From assembly GCA_020025135.1 (NCBI GenBank), contig JAHHSQ010000011.1:1-39966 (forward strand): DNA of 39,966 nucleotides, written 5' to 3'. The position numbers were made by a program, and so were the translations under genes. The notes below the pieces were generated by a model. It did not search any database. It was not told the DNA's origin and was given only the letters and a program-made list of their open reading frames with translations. The DNA is from Pectinatus sp. GTDB lineage: Bacteria > Bacillota > Negativicutes > Selenomonadales > Selenomonadaceae. This document shows positions 7,847-16,707 of this stretch, one piece after another (positions within the stretch are counted from its first letter, which is position 1; every line of letters begins with the position of its first letter).

Positions 7847-8593
7847 CTATTTTGCCAACCCCAGCGGCCAAAAAATCAAACTAGCGTTTACACCATAAGC
7901 TTCTAATTGCTCCCGCATCTCTCGCGCCGTCTTTTCCACTATAGTAGCCAAAATAACCTGCTCATACTGCTCAGATATTATACTAGCAGGGGCTTTTACG
8001 CTTATCCCTTTGATTGTAGATAAATCAAGATATCTTTTATCAACTAAGATAACAGTTTTTCCAAGCGATTGCAAATACCGATAGATATCTAACCCATAGT
8101 CCCCTGCACCATAGACAACTACATCATCTTTTATCTTTGCCAGAGGTAAATCGGCCGCTAAATTGTATAAAATTCTATTTTTTAACTGCACTCTTAATTT
8201 GCTAGAGCTAACTTTTTGCGTATAGGGAAAAAAAACCATCTCGCAGCCCTGCTTTAACAAGCGTGTCGCTAAAACTGCACTGTCTTCTGCATGGTCATCA
8301 CCAGAAAAATGGGCATCAAAATGATATTTTTTGCAAAGCATAATTTTATCATCACTGCCAATGTCAACTTTTATCACGCCATCCACGTCTCTTATAGCCG
8401 CCACGATAGAAGCTCTATCCTCATAAGGAATTAATGGTCGCCGGTGTTTATAAACGATATTTAATTCATCAGACACTACTCCGACAAGCAATCTATCGCA
8501 ATACTTTTTAGCACGTTGCAAAAGATTTAAATGTCCGCGGTGAAACATATCGAATGTTCCCTGCACATATCCTAATTTATACTTTTTCTTCAT
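7847..8593 (-). CDS. CDP-glycerol-type cytidylyltransferase with C-terminal Rossmann-like module
   Basis: A 248-residue protein. Residues 1-150 are a TagD/GCT-type nucleotidyltransferase with the HxGH active site (GTFDMFHRGHLNLLQRAKK, about 12-30) and a SGDDHAED segment matching the GDDW loop of TagD. The substrate-side loop has TQKVSSSKLR in place of TagD's RTEGIST. Such enzymes make CDP-glycerol or similar CDP-alcohols from CTP and the phosphate. From about residue 155 a second domain begins with VVVYGAGDYGLDIYRYL, the small Rossmann-like module shared by several neighbours. It is the last gene of the glycan operon and overlaps its upstream neighbour by an ATGA junction. The exact alcohol phosphate is unknown. 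Confidence 0.82.
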   Translation of the reverse strand: MKKKYKLGYVQGTFDMFHRGHLNLLQRAKKYCDRLLVGVVSDELNIVYKHRRPLIPYEDRASIVAAIRDVDGVIKVDIGSDDKIMLCKKYHFDAHFSGDDHAEDSAVLATRLLKQGCEMVFFPYTQKVSSSKLRVQLKNRILYNLAADLPLAKIKDDVVVYGAGDYGLDIYRYLQSLGKTVILVDKRYLDLSTIKGISVKAPASIISEQYEQVILATIVEKTAREMREQLEAYGVNASLIFWPLGLAK

Positions 8594-11340
8594 AACATAT
8601 ATTCTCTATTATTTGCGTAAATTTTGTAATCGTATATCCCCAATTGCTCTAGTTGCTTCGCAATCTCTTTATAATATACACTGCAAATTATTATATGGAT
8701 ATTTTTTCTTTCCTGCAATATTGCTGGCGATTTTATCTCTATACCTCGACAAGTTTTACCCCATTTTGCTCTATTATTATCCAGTAGAAATTGCGGTAGG
8801 TATCGCTTGCCATATTCACGGCAATATTTATCAAACATATTTCCCGTACCAAAGACAGCCAATATTTTTCCCTCTGCCGAGGTAAATAAATCACAAAAAC
8901 GGGCATTGTATTCGGTAAAAGGAATTTGAGGCAAGAAAATCCCCCGATGATGAGGAATACGCTCTATGAGAGGCGGTAATTGCATGTAATTTTTGCCAAA
9001 GCTTTGCACCAAACAACGCCGATAACCATGGGGTATAGGTACTGATAAATTTTCAAATGGAACGATTTCCCATTTGCTAAAATCACTCTTATAAAATATT
9101 TTTGCCGTCTTATAATGCGTGAAAATAGCTATTTTTTCAGAGGAGGCAGGATTACTATCTTGTAAAGCACCATCTAACAATTGAACCAGTTTGGCATAAG
9201 AATAAAATCTCGCCAAGAAGCGATACTTCTTATATTCCCAATTAGACATAGTTGCCAATTTTAATGGTTTTCTCTTATAGACCTTAATAGCCAATAAAGA
9301 TTGATAGTAGCTTATTTTAGCAATTTTCTTTTGGATGGCAGTTTCTTCTTCCGGACAAACATCGAGCGGGAAAATATCCATCCACAAACCATTATGACAT
9401 TTCTGCCCGATATCATCCAATTCTATTCCCGTTGTCAAACTGTCACGCAAGCGCATATAGCCATTAAAGAAAGTTTCCCGCTCATTAAACATCGTCTGCA
9501 AAAAATACTGATTGCGTGTGTTATCATACAGGGCACGCAGGCGCTCGTAATCTTTTCTAGGCATCGCCACATCGATATCGTCATCCCAAGGAATAAAACC
9601 ATTTCCGCGCACTGCCCCTAATAATGTCCCATAAATGACATAATACCGCAGAGAATATTTTTGACAAATCTTTTGAAAATGTGCCAACATCCGTAGTTGC
9701 ACTTTTTTTAGTTCAGCTAATTTTTCTGAAGCAGCATAATTGATGCTATCGGCATCATTTAAGCCTAAAATGGAAACATTACGCTTGATTTGCCGAATGT
9801 CTGAATGTGTATACTGTAGAAATTCCTTATTTGCACCAACATAACGAATGGAAGCTAAAAATTTCCTTTCCTCAATTTGAAAAATTGTCCATAAATCAGT
9901 GAGTCCATATTTTTCTTTTAATTCATCTAAACTAATGTATTTAGAAATAGTAGTCTTAAAATACAGTAACGCTATAATTCTATACAAAATAAATTTAGCT
10001 GGACAATTATCCATTACATATTCTTGGTCAAAAAATAAAAATCTTCCATTTTGATAAAAACAATTTAATTGTACCAATTCCAGATATCCCTTTGCCAAAA
10101 TTGGTCCCCAATCATAATTTCCACCATATTCTAACATGCAATTATCTACATCTGAAACATGTTTTGATGATACTTGTACATATTTCCATAAGGTATCTAT
10201 TATTTTCATAAATTTATCTTTATCATAAGCAATATTCTGTAAATAAAGAGACAACGTGGGCCAATTTATATATGGCATCACCAATGCATCGTTAATAAAG
10301 TCATATTCTATTACCGGAATATTTCTATCTTTTAAATACTGTAAATTTTTACCTAAAGACCATATATAATCTTTTCCAATATTATAAATAGCCCTTTTGT
10401 ACACTTTATCAGGATTTATGACCGTAGCCAAAGCTCGCTTTCTGCCTCTGTCCAAAGAAAAAGTAGCATAGCGCATTTTATCCAAAAAAACTTCATCATG
10501 TGTACATTCCACTAAAAATGAGTTAGCTAATATTGGGAAAATACCATTATCAATAATGTCATTATATAAATTAGTTTCATCAACAATCATAGTAGTTTTA
10601 TCGGAATAATACGGTGTTAGCCGCTCTAAAACATTTTTTTGCGGTAAAAAATCATCTGTATAAATTATTTCGGACATATCGTAATCTGGCAAAGGATAAT
10701 AAAATTTATAGTGTTTTATCTGCGCTTGTTCTAATAACTGTACAATCTCTGCCTTCGTGAATAATTTTCCTCTCTTACCCACATACCCTTCGTTAAATCC
10801 AGCAAAAGGAATATCACTGTACTTATCTATAATGCCAGATAAATATTTGGTGCCAAATTTATTATCAACCGTAAAAAATAATTTTCCACTTTCACACAAA
10901 GAAGCAAATAATTTTTGTAAATATCCTTTTTTATAAACATCATCTGAGCCACCAATAGATTCCAAAATACCATTGGCAATAATATAATCGTATTTATGAA
11001 TTTTAATTTGCGAATTATCCAAACCAACTATAATGTGTAAGTTCTTTAATTTAGGATAGCGCTTCTTCAAAATATCCGCTGCTACTTCTGAAGTAACGAC
11101 GATATATACATTTGCACATTTTTCACAAAAAAAACCTGCTAAAGCACCGTATTCGTCGCCTAAAAGCAATAATTTAGTCGAGTACTGATAATTTACCCAG
11201 CAAAATGCACCTACACGCATATCCGAGAATTGATATTTTAATTTCCAATTTTCTTGTGGTGATAATTCTTTTTCGTTTAAAGTCCCCTCTAAATAGGCTA
11301 ATATATTAGCTTCCAAAATATTTTTAACTTTTTTGTCCAT
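8590..11340 (-). CDS. Four-part protein: methyltransferase-like, kinase-like, LicD phosphotransferase, Rossmann-like module
   Basis: About 916 residues. N-terminal (about 50-240): SAM-methyltransferase-like region with KLLLLGDEYGALAGFF and YDYIIANGILESIGG. Middle (about 300-480): weakly kinase/phosphotransferase-like, with FLFFDQEYVMD resembling an APH-type metal-binding motif. Then a LicD domain with IYGTLLGAVRGNGF and IPWDDDIDVAMPRKDYERL; LicD enzymes move phosphocholine or another alditol phosphate from a CDP donor onto glycans. C-terminal: Rossmann-like module (LAVFGTGNMFDKYC, DNNRAKWGKTCRGI). I prefer the ATG at 11340, 8 nt after the upstream stop, with GAAG before it; TTG codons up to 11370 would lengthen it. 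The downstream cytidylyltransferase would supply its donor. Domain assignments for the first two parts are tentative. Confidence 0.78.
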   Translation of the reverse strand: MDKKVKNILEANILAYLEGTLNEKELSPQENWKLKYQFSDMRVGAFCWVNYQYSTKLLLLGDEYGALAGFFCEKCANVYIVVTSEVAADILKKRYPKLKNLHIIVGLDNSQIKIHKYDYIIANGILESIGGSDDVYKKGYLQKLFASLCESGKLFFTVDNKFGTKYLSGIIDKYSDIPFAGFNEGYVGKRGKLFTKAEIVQLLEQAQIKHYKFYYPLPDYDMSEIIYTDDFLPQKNVLERLTPYYSDKTTMIVDETNLYNDIIDNGIFPILANSFLVECTHDEVFLDKMRYATFSLDRGRKRALATVINPDKVYKRAIYNIGKDYIWSLGKNLQYLKDRNIPVIEYDFINDALVMPYINWPTLSLYLQNIAYDKDKFMKIIDTLWKYVQVSSKHVSDVDNCMLEYGGNYDWGPILAKGYLELVQLNCFYQNGRFLFFDQEYVMDNCPAKFILYRIIALLYFKTTISKYISLDELKEKYGLTDLWTIFQIEERKFLASIRYVGANKEFLQYTHSDIRQIKRNVSILGLNDADSINYAASEKLAELKKVQLRMLAHFQKICQKYSLRYYVIYGTLLGAVRGNGFIPWDDDIDVAMPRKDYERLRALYDNTRNQYFLQTMFNERETFFNGYMRLRDSLTTGIELDDIGQKCHNGLWMDIFPLDVCPEEETAIQKKIAKISYYQSLLAIKVYKRKPLKLATMSNWEYKKYRFLARFYSYAKLVQLLDGALQDSNPASSEKIAIFTHYKTAKIFYKSDFSKWEIVPFENLSVPIPHGYRRCLVQSFGKNYMQLPPLIERIPHHRGIFLPQIPFTEYNARFCDLFTSAEGKILAVFGTGNMFDKYCREYGKRYLPQFLLDNNRAKWGKTCRGIEIKSPAILQERKNIHIIICSVYYKEIAKQLEQLGIYDYKIYANNREYML

Positions 11341-11348
11341 ATCGCACT

Positions 11349-13442
11349 TCAATCTACTATTTCGCAACAAGCGTATTCCAATGTATTTTCATCATTGCCA
11401 AAATCAAATAGTGAAAATCTATCCACTAACTCTCTTTTAAACACGGTTTTATGAAAAGAAAAAATATTTAAAACCGCCATCGCAAAGTCATTAGAGATAG
11501 GATTATGAATCCAATTAATACCATTTTGCTCCAAATCTGAAACCATCGTCATAATGCCCAGCTGTAAATCATCAAGCAAAGCGCTGTCATATTCTGAACC
11601 TGACAAAAATTCTTTTTCACCAGAACTTTTTATTCCACTCAATTGTCCTTCTCGCGAAGCAAAACTCATTTCTAAAACTGGATACAAATACCGATGAGTA
11701 TTATTATCAACTAAATTTTCCAACATGCTATACATGTACTCACTATCAGCTTGATATTTTCCCATCGCCAATAAGGTTAATTTTTCAGACATTAATTTTA
11801 AAAGTGCATGATAAGTCGTTCCATGCGTAATCAAATCAACAAAAAAAACCTTATCATATTTCTCCATCCCCAATTGCTTGATATAGGACAAATAATTCAT
11901 TCTCTGCTCTGCAGCGTGATGTAACAATTCATCTTGGTGTCGCATTAATTCCTTTTCTATAATAGCATAACCATGGTCAAGCAAAATATTCCGTATTTTA
12001 CCGTCAAAGGAAGTATCCAATTTCACACCAAATTTATAAGCTATAAAATCAGATAACTGCACATCTTGGTAAATATTAATGTCCCTACAAAGCTCTTTTA
12101 TATCTAATTCACTTCTTACATTAACCATTTTGGCTACCATGCGAGAGGAATAAAAATATATTGATTTTGGCAATTTAAATTTCTCTTTTACTAAATCATA
12201 TATTTTCTTCAAAAAATATCCATCTCTCGAAACAAATAATACTAGGGCATTTTTTTCCTTACTTAATTTTCGCACAATCCAGCCAACATAAGCCAAAGCG
12301 ACAGTGCTGATACAAGAATAACCAAAATCAATTGCATTTTCAAATAAATACTTGCCCTTAAAAGCAGATAAGGCAAAGGGGTCGTTAAATATCCTGGCGA
12401 TGATATGTCCCAAAATTAATTTATCCGTAAAGGTTTTGACTTTATCTTGCAGATAGGCGATAGAGGAACAATATAACATTTGCTTACTATCCATGACTAA
12501 AAATGCATTCCAACTTTTCTGTTTCGCCATCTTTATGTCGGCCTCTACGTCATTTCCAATGTGTAATATATCGGTCGAACATTCGCATTGTACAACATAA
12601 TCATACATTGTTCCTGTGCCTTTATTGCACTTTACTTCCGATGATATATACAAATTATCCCAAGAATTTACTCCGCATTTGTGGAGCATTTTTTCTATAA
12701 ACACATGGTCAAAGTACATATCCGATATCAGAATAACTTTTTTGCCCAAATTTCTAGCATAATTTAAAGCCTCAATCGTTCTATGCCTAGGGATAATAAA
12801 ATCTAATTCTGTATCTTTTTCTAATTTTTGACATATCTCGATAACATTGGTATCTAGGGCGTATTTATCAGCCATACAACTGTATATATTCTCAAAACTA
12901 CAATCACCGTATTTTTTAATTGCCTCAGTTTCACTGGCTATACGCCAATCATAAAATGGTATTGCAATATTTTTCTCCCTTAAGCGCCACTCCACCAAGC
13001 GGAAAATATCCCTTGGCTCTAACACACGCCGCATTATAAGGGTATCAAAAATATCAAATGATATAATTTTATGTTTTTCTATTTCTGATAACATCTGAGA
13101 ATTAGAAAACTTCCAATATAAATTGTCGGAAACATTATTACTGGAATTAAGGCGAAAACCACGTGAATCGTACAATAAAATTCGGTTTGGCACAATATTC
13201 TTAATACGCTTATAAACTATCGCCGTAGATAATATACTAGCTGCGATAATAATGACATCCACCTTATCGACAATTTCTTCGATGGGAAATACTGTTTTTC
13301 CAAAAAACTGCTCGCCCCAATGTTCTTTATCAATTAAGCCAACAACTTTATATCCATGTAGGGATTTCAACAATCTTTCCGCATTTTTGCCAATCCCATA
13401 TATAGCAATATTATTTCCCTTATATTTTTCAAATAACTCCAT
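11349..13442 (-). CDS. HAD-like glycan-cluster protein (COG5610 type) with N-terminal Rossmann-like module
   Basis: A 697-residue protein. It starts with a Rossmann-like module (NIAIYGIGKNAERLLKSL; VDVIIIAAS; to about 105). Residues 125-325 form a HAD phosphatase-like fold with intact motifs: SFDIFDTLIMR (motif I), KKVILISDMYFD (motif II) and ILHIGNDVEADIKMAK (motif IV). The C-terminal half carries VLFVSRDGYFLKKIYDLV and YFYSSRMVAKMV, features of the large HAD-like proteins found in capsule and O-antigen clusters. The substrate is not known. A tandem paralogue follows 29 nt upstream. The ribosome binding site is weak, so translation probably depends on coupling. Confidence 0.8.
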   Translation of the reverse strand: MELFEKYKGNNIAIYGIGKNAERLLKSLHGYKVVGLIDKEHWGEQFFGKTVFPIEEIVDKVDVIIIAASILSTAIVYKRIKNIVPNRILLYDSRGFRLNSSNNVSDNLYWKFSNSQMLSEIEKHKIISFDIFDTLIMRRVLEPRDIFRLVEWRLREKNIAIPFYDWRIASETEAIKKYGDCSFENIYSCMADKYALDTNVIEICQKLEKDTELDFIIPRHRTIEALNYARNLGKKVILISDMYFDHVFIEKMLHKCGVNSWDNLYISSEVKCNKGTGTMYDYVVQCECSTDILHIGNDVEADIKMAKQKSWNAFLVMDSKQMLYCSSIAYLQDKVKTFTDKLILGHIIARIFNDPFALSAFKGKYLFENAIDFGYSCISTVALAYVGWIVRKLSKEKNALVLFVSRDGYFLKKIYDLVKEKFKLPKSIYFYSSRMVAKMVNVRSELDIKELCRDINIYQDVQLSDFIAYKFGVKLDTSFDGKIRNILLDHGYAIIEKELMRHQDELLHHAAEQRMNYLSYIKQLGMEKYDKVFFVDLITHGTTYHALLKLMSEKLTLLAMGKYQADSEYMYSMLENLVDNNTHRYLYPVLEMSFASREGQLSGIKSSGEKEFLSGSEYDSALLDDLQLGIMTMVSDLEQNGINWIHNPISNDFAMAVLNIFSFHKTVFKRELVDRFSLFDFGNDENTLEYACCEIVD

Positions 13443-13471
13443 TATTTCTTATCATCCCATAAATTAATATT

Positions 13472-15547
13472 TTAATCTATTATTTCGCAGCCGGCATATT
13501 CTAGCGAATTATAACGCGTATCAAAATCAAATAAAGTAAATCTATCCACCAAAGCCTTCTTAAAATAGGAGTTTTTCCAAAAAATGGTACTCAATGTGGC
13601 CATAGCAAATTCCTTAGATAGCGGACATGCCAAGAAATCCACACCAAGTTTATCTAATGCCCGGAGCATCTCACTTATCCCGTCTTGAATACTAGACAAT
13701 AATTCGCCATCATACTCAGAAGCGGGGACAAATTTTAATTTTTTATCCCGCTCAATCTTTTGCAATTGTCCCTCTCGAGATGATAAACAAAGTTCTAGCA
13801 TCAAAAATAAATATCTCCTCATATCGTCATCTGCTAAATTAGCTAAACAAGCCTGTGCTTTTGTATTTGTCTTTATTTTCCCATGTAGTGCCAACGCAAA
13901 TAAATATAAATCAGTTCTCCAAAATTTTATCAAAGCATTGTAGGTAGTTCCCTGCGTAACTAAATCTACCAAAATAAGTTTATCAAAACCATTTAATTTT
14001 AAAGCTTCAATATAGGCCAAATAATTTTCTCTCTGCATAGCAGAATTAACAAAAATTTCTTCCTTGTGTTTTAAAATCATGCTTAACATCTTTTGCTGAC
14101 CATATTTTTTTAAAATACTACCTACTGAGCAATCTGGCAAATTAGAACACTTTATACCGAAGCGATATTCTACATATGCTTGCAAATTAAATTTAGCGTA
14201 GTCACTGGCTTTACTACACAACTTTTCGATATCATGGACAGTATTTAAGCTAGAAATGGTAGCAGCCATCCTCGATGTATAAAAATAGATAGAGGTAGGA
14301 AGTGATATTTTTTTTCCAAAAAAATCATATACCTTTTTTAAAAAGTATCCATCTCGAGAAGCAAATAAAACGGCTGTATCCTTTTCTCTTACTTGCTCTA
14401 TAATCCAAATCACATAACACAGCACAATCGGAGCGACACACGTATAGCCAAATACCTTCGCACTGGAAAAAATATATTTTCCGCTAGTAGCATTTAATAC
14501 AAAGGGGTCGTTATATATCCTAGCTATGATATAGCCAAGTACCATTCTATCCGTGTAATTTCTAGTTTTTTCCACCAAAAATACTAAAGAAGAAATTTCA
14601 AGCATCTCTTGTACACTCATGACGAAAAAACTATCGCTTCTCACTGATAAAGTGGCATTACTATGTATCAATAGAGATTTATATCCTTCTTTGTTGATAA
14701 TATATTTATATTTTTCATTTTTATTTTTTTCTATCGGTATTTCAGATAAAATATATAACTCATCATATAAATCTAAATCCAAATTTTTTAATAAGTTTAT
14801 AACGCATGGCCTAGAAAAATAGGCGTTTGATACGAATACAATTCGTTTTTTATTGCTTTTTGCATAGCTAATAGCTTCTAATATTTTTTTTCTTGGACAA
14901 AAACATTTAGAAAATATTTCTTCTTCCTTGGCTTTACACGCCGAAACTACCTCTAAACTGACTGCATATTCTTTTTCCAAGGATTGATAAATAGCATCAA
15001 TATCACCATCATTGCCACGGTCAATTAGCATTTTTTCTATGCATGTTCGCCATTCGCAAAAAGGAATTGATAAACCATCATTTACCAATTCCTTTTCTAT
15101 TAATGCCCAAACATCTTCTTTTTTGTAAAACGAACCAGCTAATAAACTAGCGAAAATATCAATTATTATTGTTTCATGTGTCTTGATAGCCGAAAGCAGT
15201 TTTAAATAGGACGTATCCCAATAAGATTCATCGAAATGCGAATCAATTCCATTTAAACATCGCCCTGACATATCATACAGGGTTACTCCTGACGGAATAG
15301 AATTTATGATACGATTATATATAATGACTGCGGACTTTGGCATCGCCGCAATGATAATACTATCTACTTTTTTAACAATTTCACCAATTTGATAAATTCT
15401 CTTACCAGCAAAATAAGCACTTTCTGTGTGTTCAGAAATAAAACCAATGACATTCTGCTGCTGCAATGTTTCTAATACCCTTTTAGCATTTTTACCAGTT
15501 CCATAAATTCCAATGCGTTCATCTTTTTTCAATGTCCGTAAATCCAT
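13472..15547 (-). CDS. Degenerate HAD-like paralogue with N-terminal Rossmann-like module
   Basis: A 691-residue tandem paralogue of the gene at 11349-13442, collinear throughout. It has the Rossmann-like start RIGIYGTGKNAKRVLETL, the shared FASRDGYFLKKVYDFF and FYTSRMAAT block, and a matching C-terminus FDTRYNSLEYAGCEIID. The HAD catalytic motifs have decayed: motif I reads IIDIFASLLAG (second Asp and Thr lost), motif II reads VFVSNAYFSR (Asp to Asn), and the motif IV Asp pair is gone (LLIHSNATLSVRSD). The reading frame is fully open, so the protein is maintained but very likely not a phosphatase. A structural or allosteric partner of its paralogue is a reasonable inference. Confidence 0.78.
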   Translation of the reverse strand: MDLRTLKKDERIGIYGTGKNAKRVLETLQQQNVIGFISEHTESAYFAGKRIYQIGEIVKKVDSIIIAAMPKSAVIIYNRIINSIPSGVTLYDMSGRCLNGIDSHFDESYWDTSYLKLLSAIKTHETIIIDIFASLLAGSFYKKEDVWALIEKELVNDGLSIPFCEWRTCIEKMLIDRGNDGDIDAIYQSLEKEYAVSLEVVSACKAKEEEIFSKCFCPRKKILEAISYAKSNKKRIVFVSNAYFSRPCVINLLKNLDLDLYDELYILSEIPIEKNKNEKYKYIINKEGYKSLLIHSNATLSVRSDSFFVMSVQEMLEISSLVFLVEKTRNYTDRMVLGYIIARIYNDPFVLNATSGKYIFSSAKVFGYTCVAPIVLCYVIWIIEQVREKDTAVLFASRDGYFLKKVYDFFGKKISLPTSIYFYTSRMAATISSLNTVHDIEKLCSKASDYAKFNLQAYVEYRFGIKCSNLPDCSVGSILKKYGQQKMLSMILKHKEEIFVNSAMQRENYLAYIEALKLNGFDKLILVDLVTQGTTYNALIKFWRTDLYLFALALHGKIKTNTKAQACLANLADDDMRRYLFLMLELCLSSREGQLQKIERDKKLKFVPASEYDGELLSSIQDGISEMLRALDKLGVDFLACPLSKEFAMATLSTIFWKNSYFKKALVDRFTLFDFDTRYNSLEYAGCEIID

Positions 15548-15574
15548 ACTAAATTCCTCAATGCTACATAAAAA

Positions 15575-16645
15575 TCAACAAAAATATCTTCCCTTAAAAA
15601 AGTGGATATTCTCTTGACAACCATAACTAAGTAACTGCTCTTTTATTTCATTATGATGTCCTGAGACAACAACAATCTTATATTCCTCTTGATTTAATTT
15701 TCTGTACTCTGTTGGAGCCATGACTAAATGACCATTTTTCTTCTTACCCCATAGTGCTTTATTATTATCTAAATAGCCTACTATATTACCATGTTTTTTT
15801 TGGATAAATTGCACAATATTGTCATGCTGAATTCCGGAAGAACCAAATAACAATATTTTATATTGTGTAATATTATTAATAAAATTAGTTAATCTAGTGT
15901 ATTCAGCCTTCCACGGACTATTTTTTATATAATTCCAATATAACCTATCTGCTAAATAGTCACTTTGTATTTTAGGATAATCTCCTGCAAAATGAAAAAT
16001 TCCTTTATTATATTTTCTATTTTTTCTATCATAGATGGTAAAAATATTATACCTCTCCACTAAAAACGACTTATCATTTGTAAATATATGATTTATGGCA
16101 TCTTGATCTGTGTGTTTAGAATAAGGATTTTCTCTAAAATATTGCGTTGCCTCTTCATAAAATTTATATTTTAATCTCATTTTATTTAAATTCAATAACA
16201 AGACACCAGCATTAATATAGGTTGCACCACCTATATCATCCTTCTTGCCAGCTATGGTCGTATTCATATTTCCAAATTCATGCCATAAGGCCATTATATC
16301 CATATTAAATATAATATCGCTGTCTAGATATATAATTTTATCTACACTAGTTGGCATAATGTCCGCTATTTTTAATCTGTATAACGTTCCAACACTAATG
16401 ATGGAAAAATCTTGATTAGCAAATGTTTGGTTTGTAATGTCTATTGATTTAAATACACATGTTTGCCCATATGAGCATATTATCTTTTCTAGATATTTTT
16501 TTATTTTCAAAGGCAAGTTTTCATTGTGTAATATATATATTATCAATTCTTCTCGTGTATTCTCTAATAAATAAAATATGGCTGCAGCAATATTCTTACT
16601 ATATTCCCCATCTTTATCATATAATCCAAATACAATATTAATCAT
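15575..16645 (-). CDS. GT8-family glycosyltransferase with C-terminal Rossmann-like module
   Basis: A 356-residue protein. Residues 1-250 resemble family 8 retaining glycosyltransferases (LgtC/RfaJ type), which transfer galactose or glucose from UDP-sugars. It has the metal-binding DxD in KIIYLDSDIIFNMDI, the NAGVLLLNL motif and a late HFAGDYPKI segment comparable to the family's HFxGxxKPW. The C-terminal 95 residues are the recurrent Rossmann-like module (KILLFGSSGIQHDNIV; GYLDNNKALWGKKKNG). There is no signal peptide, so it probably acts at the cytoplasmic membrane face. It lies in the AT-rich part of the operon, 27 nt upstream of the HAD-like pair. Confidence 0.85.
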   Translation of the reverse strand: MINIVFGLYDKDGEYSKNIAAAIFYLLENTREELIIYILHNENLPLKIKKYLEKIICSYGQTCVFKSIDITNQTFANQDFSIISVGTLYRLKIADIMPTSVDKIIYLDSDIIFNMDIMALWHEFGNMNTTIAGKKDDIGGATYINAGVLLLNLNKMRLKYKFYEEATQYFRENPYSKHTDQDAINHIFTNDKSFLVERYNIFTIYDRKNRKYNKGIFHFAGDYPKIQSDYLADRLYWNYIKNSPWKAEYTRLTNFINNITQYKILLFGSSGIQHDNIVQFIQKKHGNIVGYLDNNKALWGKKKNGHLVMAPTEYRKLNQEEYKIVVVSGHHNEIKEQLLSYGCQENIHFFKGRYFC

Positions 16646-16707
16646 TTATACACCATCAAATATATTATTATCTAAAATAAATTATTAAAATATACTATAA
16701 ATACTTA

